Shown piece by piece: positions 11,900 to 13,061 of a DNA stretch of 13,061 nt. The notes beneath the pieces were generated by a model that was not told where the DNA came from, searched no databases, and saw nothing but the letters and a program-made list of their open reading frames with translations. The DNA is from JBMYQA01 sp049600855 (GTDB taxonomy: Bacteria > Bacteroidota > Bacteroidia > Cytophagales > Flammeovirgaceae). The translations under genes and the position numbers were made by a program. The stretch's first letter is position 1, and each line of letters starts with the position of its first letter. The stretch spans positions 1 through 13,061 of the forward strand of contig JBMYQA010000163.1 of the NCBI GenBank assembly GCA_049600855.1, given 5' to 3'.

Positions 11900-13061
11900 T
11901 TAGTAATTCACAGGAGCTAACGTGGTCGGCTCATGCTTTTGCCAAGTAGGAATAATTAATTGGGTAATCACTTCATCTGTAGAGCCATTTCCAATAGAAA
12001 ACTCGGCTTCTTTATCATACAGCAACTCCAAACGTTGGATGGTACTTTTTAAGCCATATCCGCCCGTTTTAGAAGCCTTAGCCTCTGGGTTATAAATGCC
12101 AGAATTACGAATTTCAATAAAAAGCTTGTCATCCGACACCGCGGTTTTGATCCGAATATATCCACCATTTTTGCGCTTAGAAATCCCATGTTTGATTCCA
12201 TTTTCTACAATGGTTTGTAGCATCATCGGTGGGAGTTTGTAGGATAAGGATTGTGGCGAAATATCATACTCCACTTGCAAGCGCTCTTCAAATCGAGTGC
12301 CTTCAAGGGCAAGGTAATTTTGTACGATGCTCAGTTCTTCTTCAAATGGAATGACTTTTTTCTTATCCATCATGAGCGAACTTCTCAAAATGCTTGAGAG
12401 TTGATAAATGCTATCTTTCGCTTTTTCAGGGTCTTCATCTACCAAAGCTTTTACGCTATTTAATGCATTGAATATGAAGTGCGGGTTGAGCTGCGATTTG
12501 AGTTTATTGAGTTCAAACTCATTGATCATCGCTTCTAGTTTTAAGTTGCGATTGTAGTTATTAACGTAATGGTATAAGAAGTAGCCGACTAACCAAAATA
12601 GATAAAACAATGCCCCTTCAATAAATGCACTGACGTATTCGCTGGTATCAAAGTTCGTCTGTGTGAATATCCATGAGAATAGGTATTGGAAGGGTAGGGC
12701 AATAAAAGACAATACAAATGCGGCAATGGCTATGCGTGGGAGCAATTGGGCAAAATAAAGCTTCAGCCATAATCTTCTGTGAATAAAAAATCGAAATAAA
12801 TGCGAGATTAGAAATAAGCAAAAAGTAGTGAACAAGCTATCAATCAACAAATCGACCATTGTACTGATGGAGTACAGGAAGGAATTGGGGTCAACTCCTT
12901 TTTTGTCAAAATATTCTTGAACAAATATGTCAATAGCAGAGTTTTCGGGGCCAGTATTATTTAGGCATAATAATAATAGGATTGTACCCCATCCTGCAGC
13001 TTGACAGAGCCAATACAGGTTTTTTTTACTTAGTATCCACCCGCGTGTGGAAGATTGGATA
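11900..13061 (-). CDS. LytS-type sensor histidine kinase, 5' end outside the window
   Basis: A membrane histidine kinase of the LytS/YehU group (His_kinase plus HATPase domains), which normally pairs with a LytTR-type response regulator. The frame stays open past the ATG at 12859 to the window edge. The 67 extra codons encode ILSKKNLYWLCQAAGWG and a first membrane helix, typical of this family's N-terminus, so the gene is truncated here, not started at 12859. Four membrane helices precede a linker helix and LNPHFIFNALNS, whose His (127 residues after the 12859 ATG, counting it as 1) is the phospho-acceptor. ATP-site motifs are VENGIKHG (N box) and GGYGLKSTIQRLELLY (G box, with Ser where Asn is usual). 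There is no periplasmic sensor domain of size, only loops. The regulator is not in view and may lie upstream of this gene. Confidence 0.93.
   Translation of the reverse strand, partial: IQSSTRGWILSKKNLYWLCQAAGWGTILLLLCLNNTGPENSAIDIFVQEYFDKKGVDPNSFLYSISTMVDLLIDSLFTTFCLFLISHLFRFFIHRRLWLKLYFAQLLPRIAIAAFVLSFIALPFQYLFSWIFTQTNFDTSEYVSAFIEGALFYLFWLVGYFLYHYVNNYNRNLKLEAMINEFELNKLKSQLNPHFIFNALNSVKALVDEDPEKAKDSIYQLSSILRSSLMMDKKKVIPFEEELSIVQNYLALEGTRFEERLQVEYDISPQSLSYKLPPMMLQTIVENGIKHGISKRKNGGYIRIKTAVSDDKLFIEIRNSGIYNPEAKASKTGGYGLKSTIQRLELLYDKEAEFSIGNGSTDEVITQLIIPTWQKHEPTTLAPVNY

Noticed and set aside
11900..12859. Reading the histidine kinase as a complete 319-residue gene starting at 12859
   Set aside because: The frame stays open upstream to the window edge and encodes another membrane helix typical of the family, so the gene is longer and partial here.

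Overview
The window looks like chromosomal DNA of a Bacteroidota bacterium. Several genes have the TAnnTTTG type of -7 promoter element, genes lack obvious Shine-Dalgarno sequences, and the LytS-type kinase, LA_2272-like surface-repeat protein and lipoproteins fit that phylum. Two palindromic hairpin elements (2344-2374 and 8569-8600) sit between convergent genes. I cannot name the genus from sequence alone.

Layout, left to right. (1) 1-573: the 3' part of an unrecognised, very AT-rich gene, closed by a perfect 14-bp hairpin. (2) 870-2378: an exported protein built from about 13 copies of a G-x-Q-x-A-G-x-x-N motif. It converges on guaC (GMP reductase, 2403-3440, minus strand), and a hairpin shared by both 3' ends lies between them. 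(3) 3694-8562: a two-gene unit. It holds a 169-aa coiled-coil protein and, 54 bp downstream, a 1434-aa protein made of beta-rich repeats followed by a long helical region with two different arrays that share a 39-residue period. (4) 8633-9888, minus strand: an M48-type metallopeptidase lipoprotein and a small lipoprotein with a CxxC metal-binding-like domain, probably on separate promoters. (5) 10020-11854: a FAHD1-like hydrolase and nuoD, 5 bp apart. (6) 11900-13061, minus strand: a LytS-type membrane histidine kinase whose 5' end runs off the window.

The most unusual part is the two-gene unit at 3694-8562. The small protein and the helical region of the giant protein can be aligned without gaps over about 100 residues: heptad positions, a WYN motif, EIT, and a PI-[DE]-x-DPR motif exactly 63 residues after WYN all coincide. 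The small gene is therefore a stand-alone version of the giant protein's helical module and probably its partner. I do not recognise a described function for the pair, and neither protein has an export signal.

The remaining genes are housekeeping or common envelope functions: purine salvage, respiratory complex I, acylpyruvate/oxaloacetate metabolism, envelope proteolysis and sensing. Gene starts were moved inward from TTG to ATG for 3694, 9454 and 10020, and the kinase was extended upstream to the window edge.
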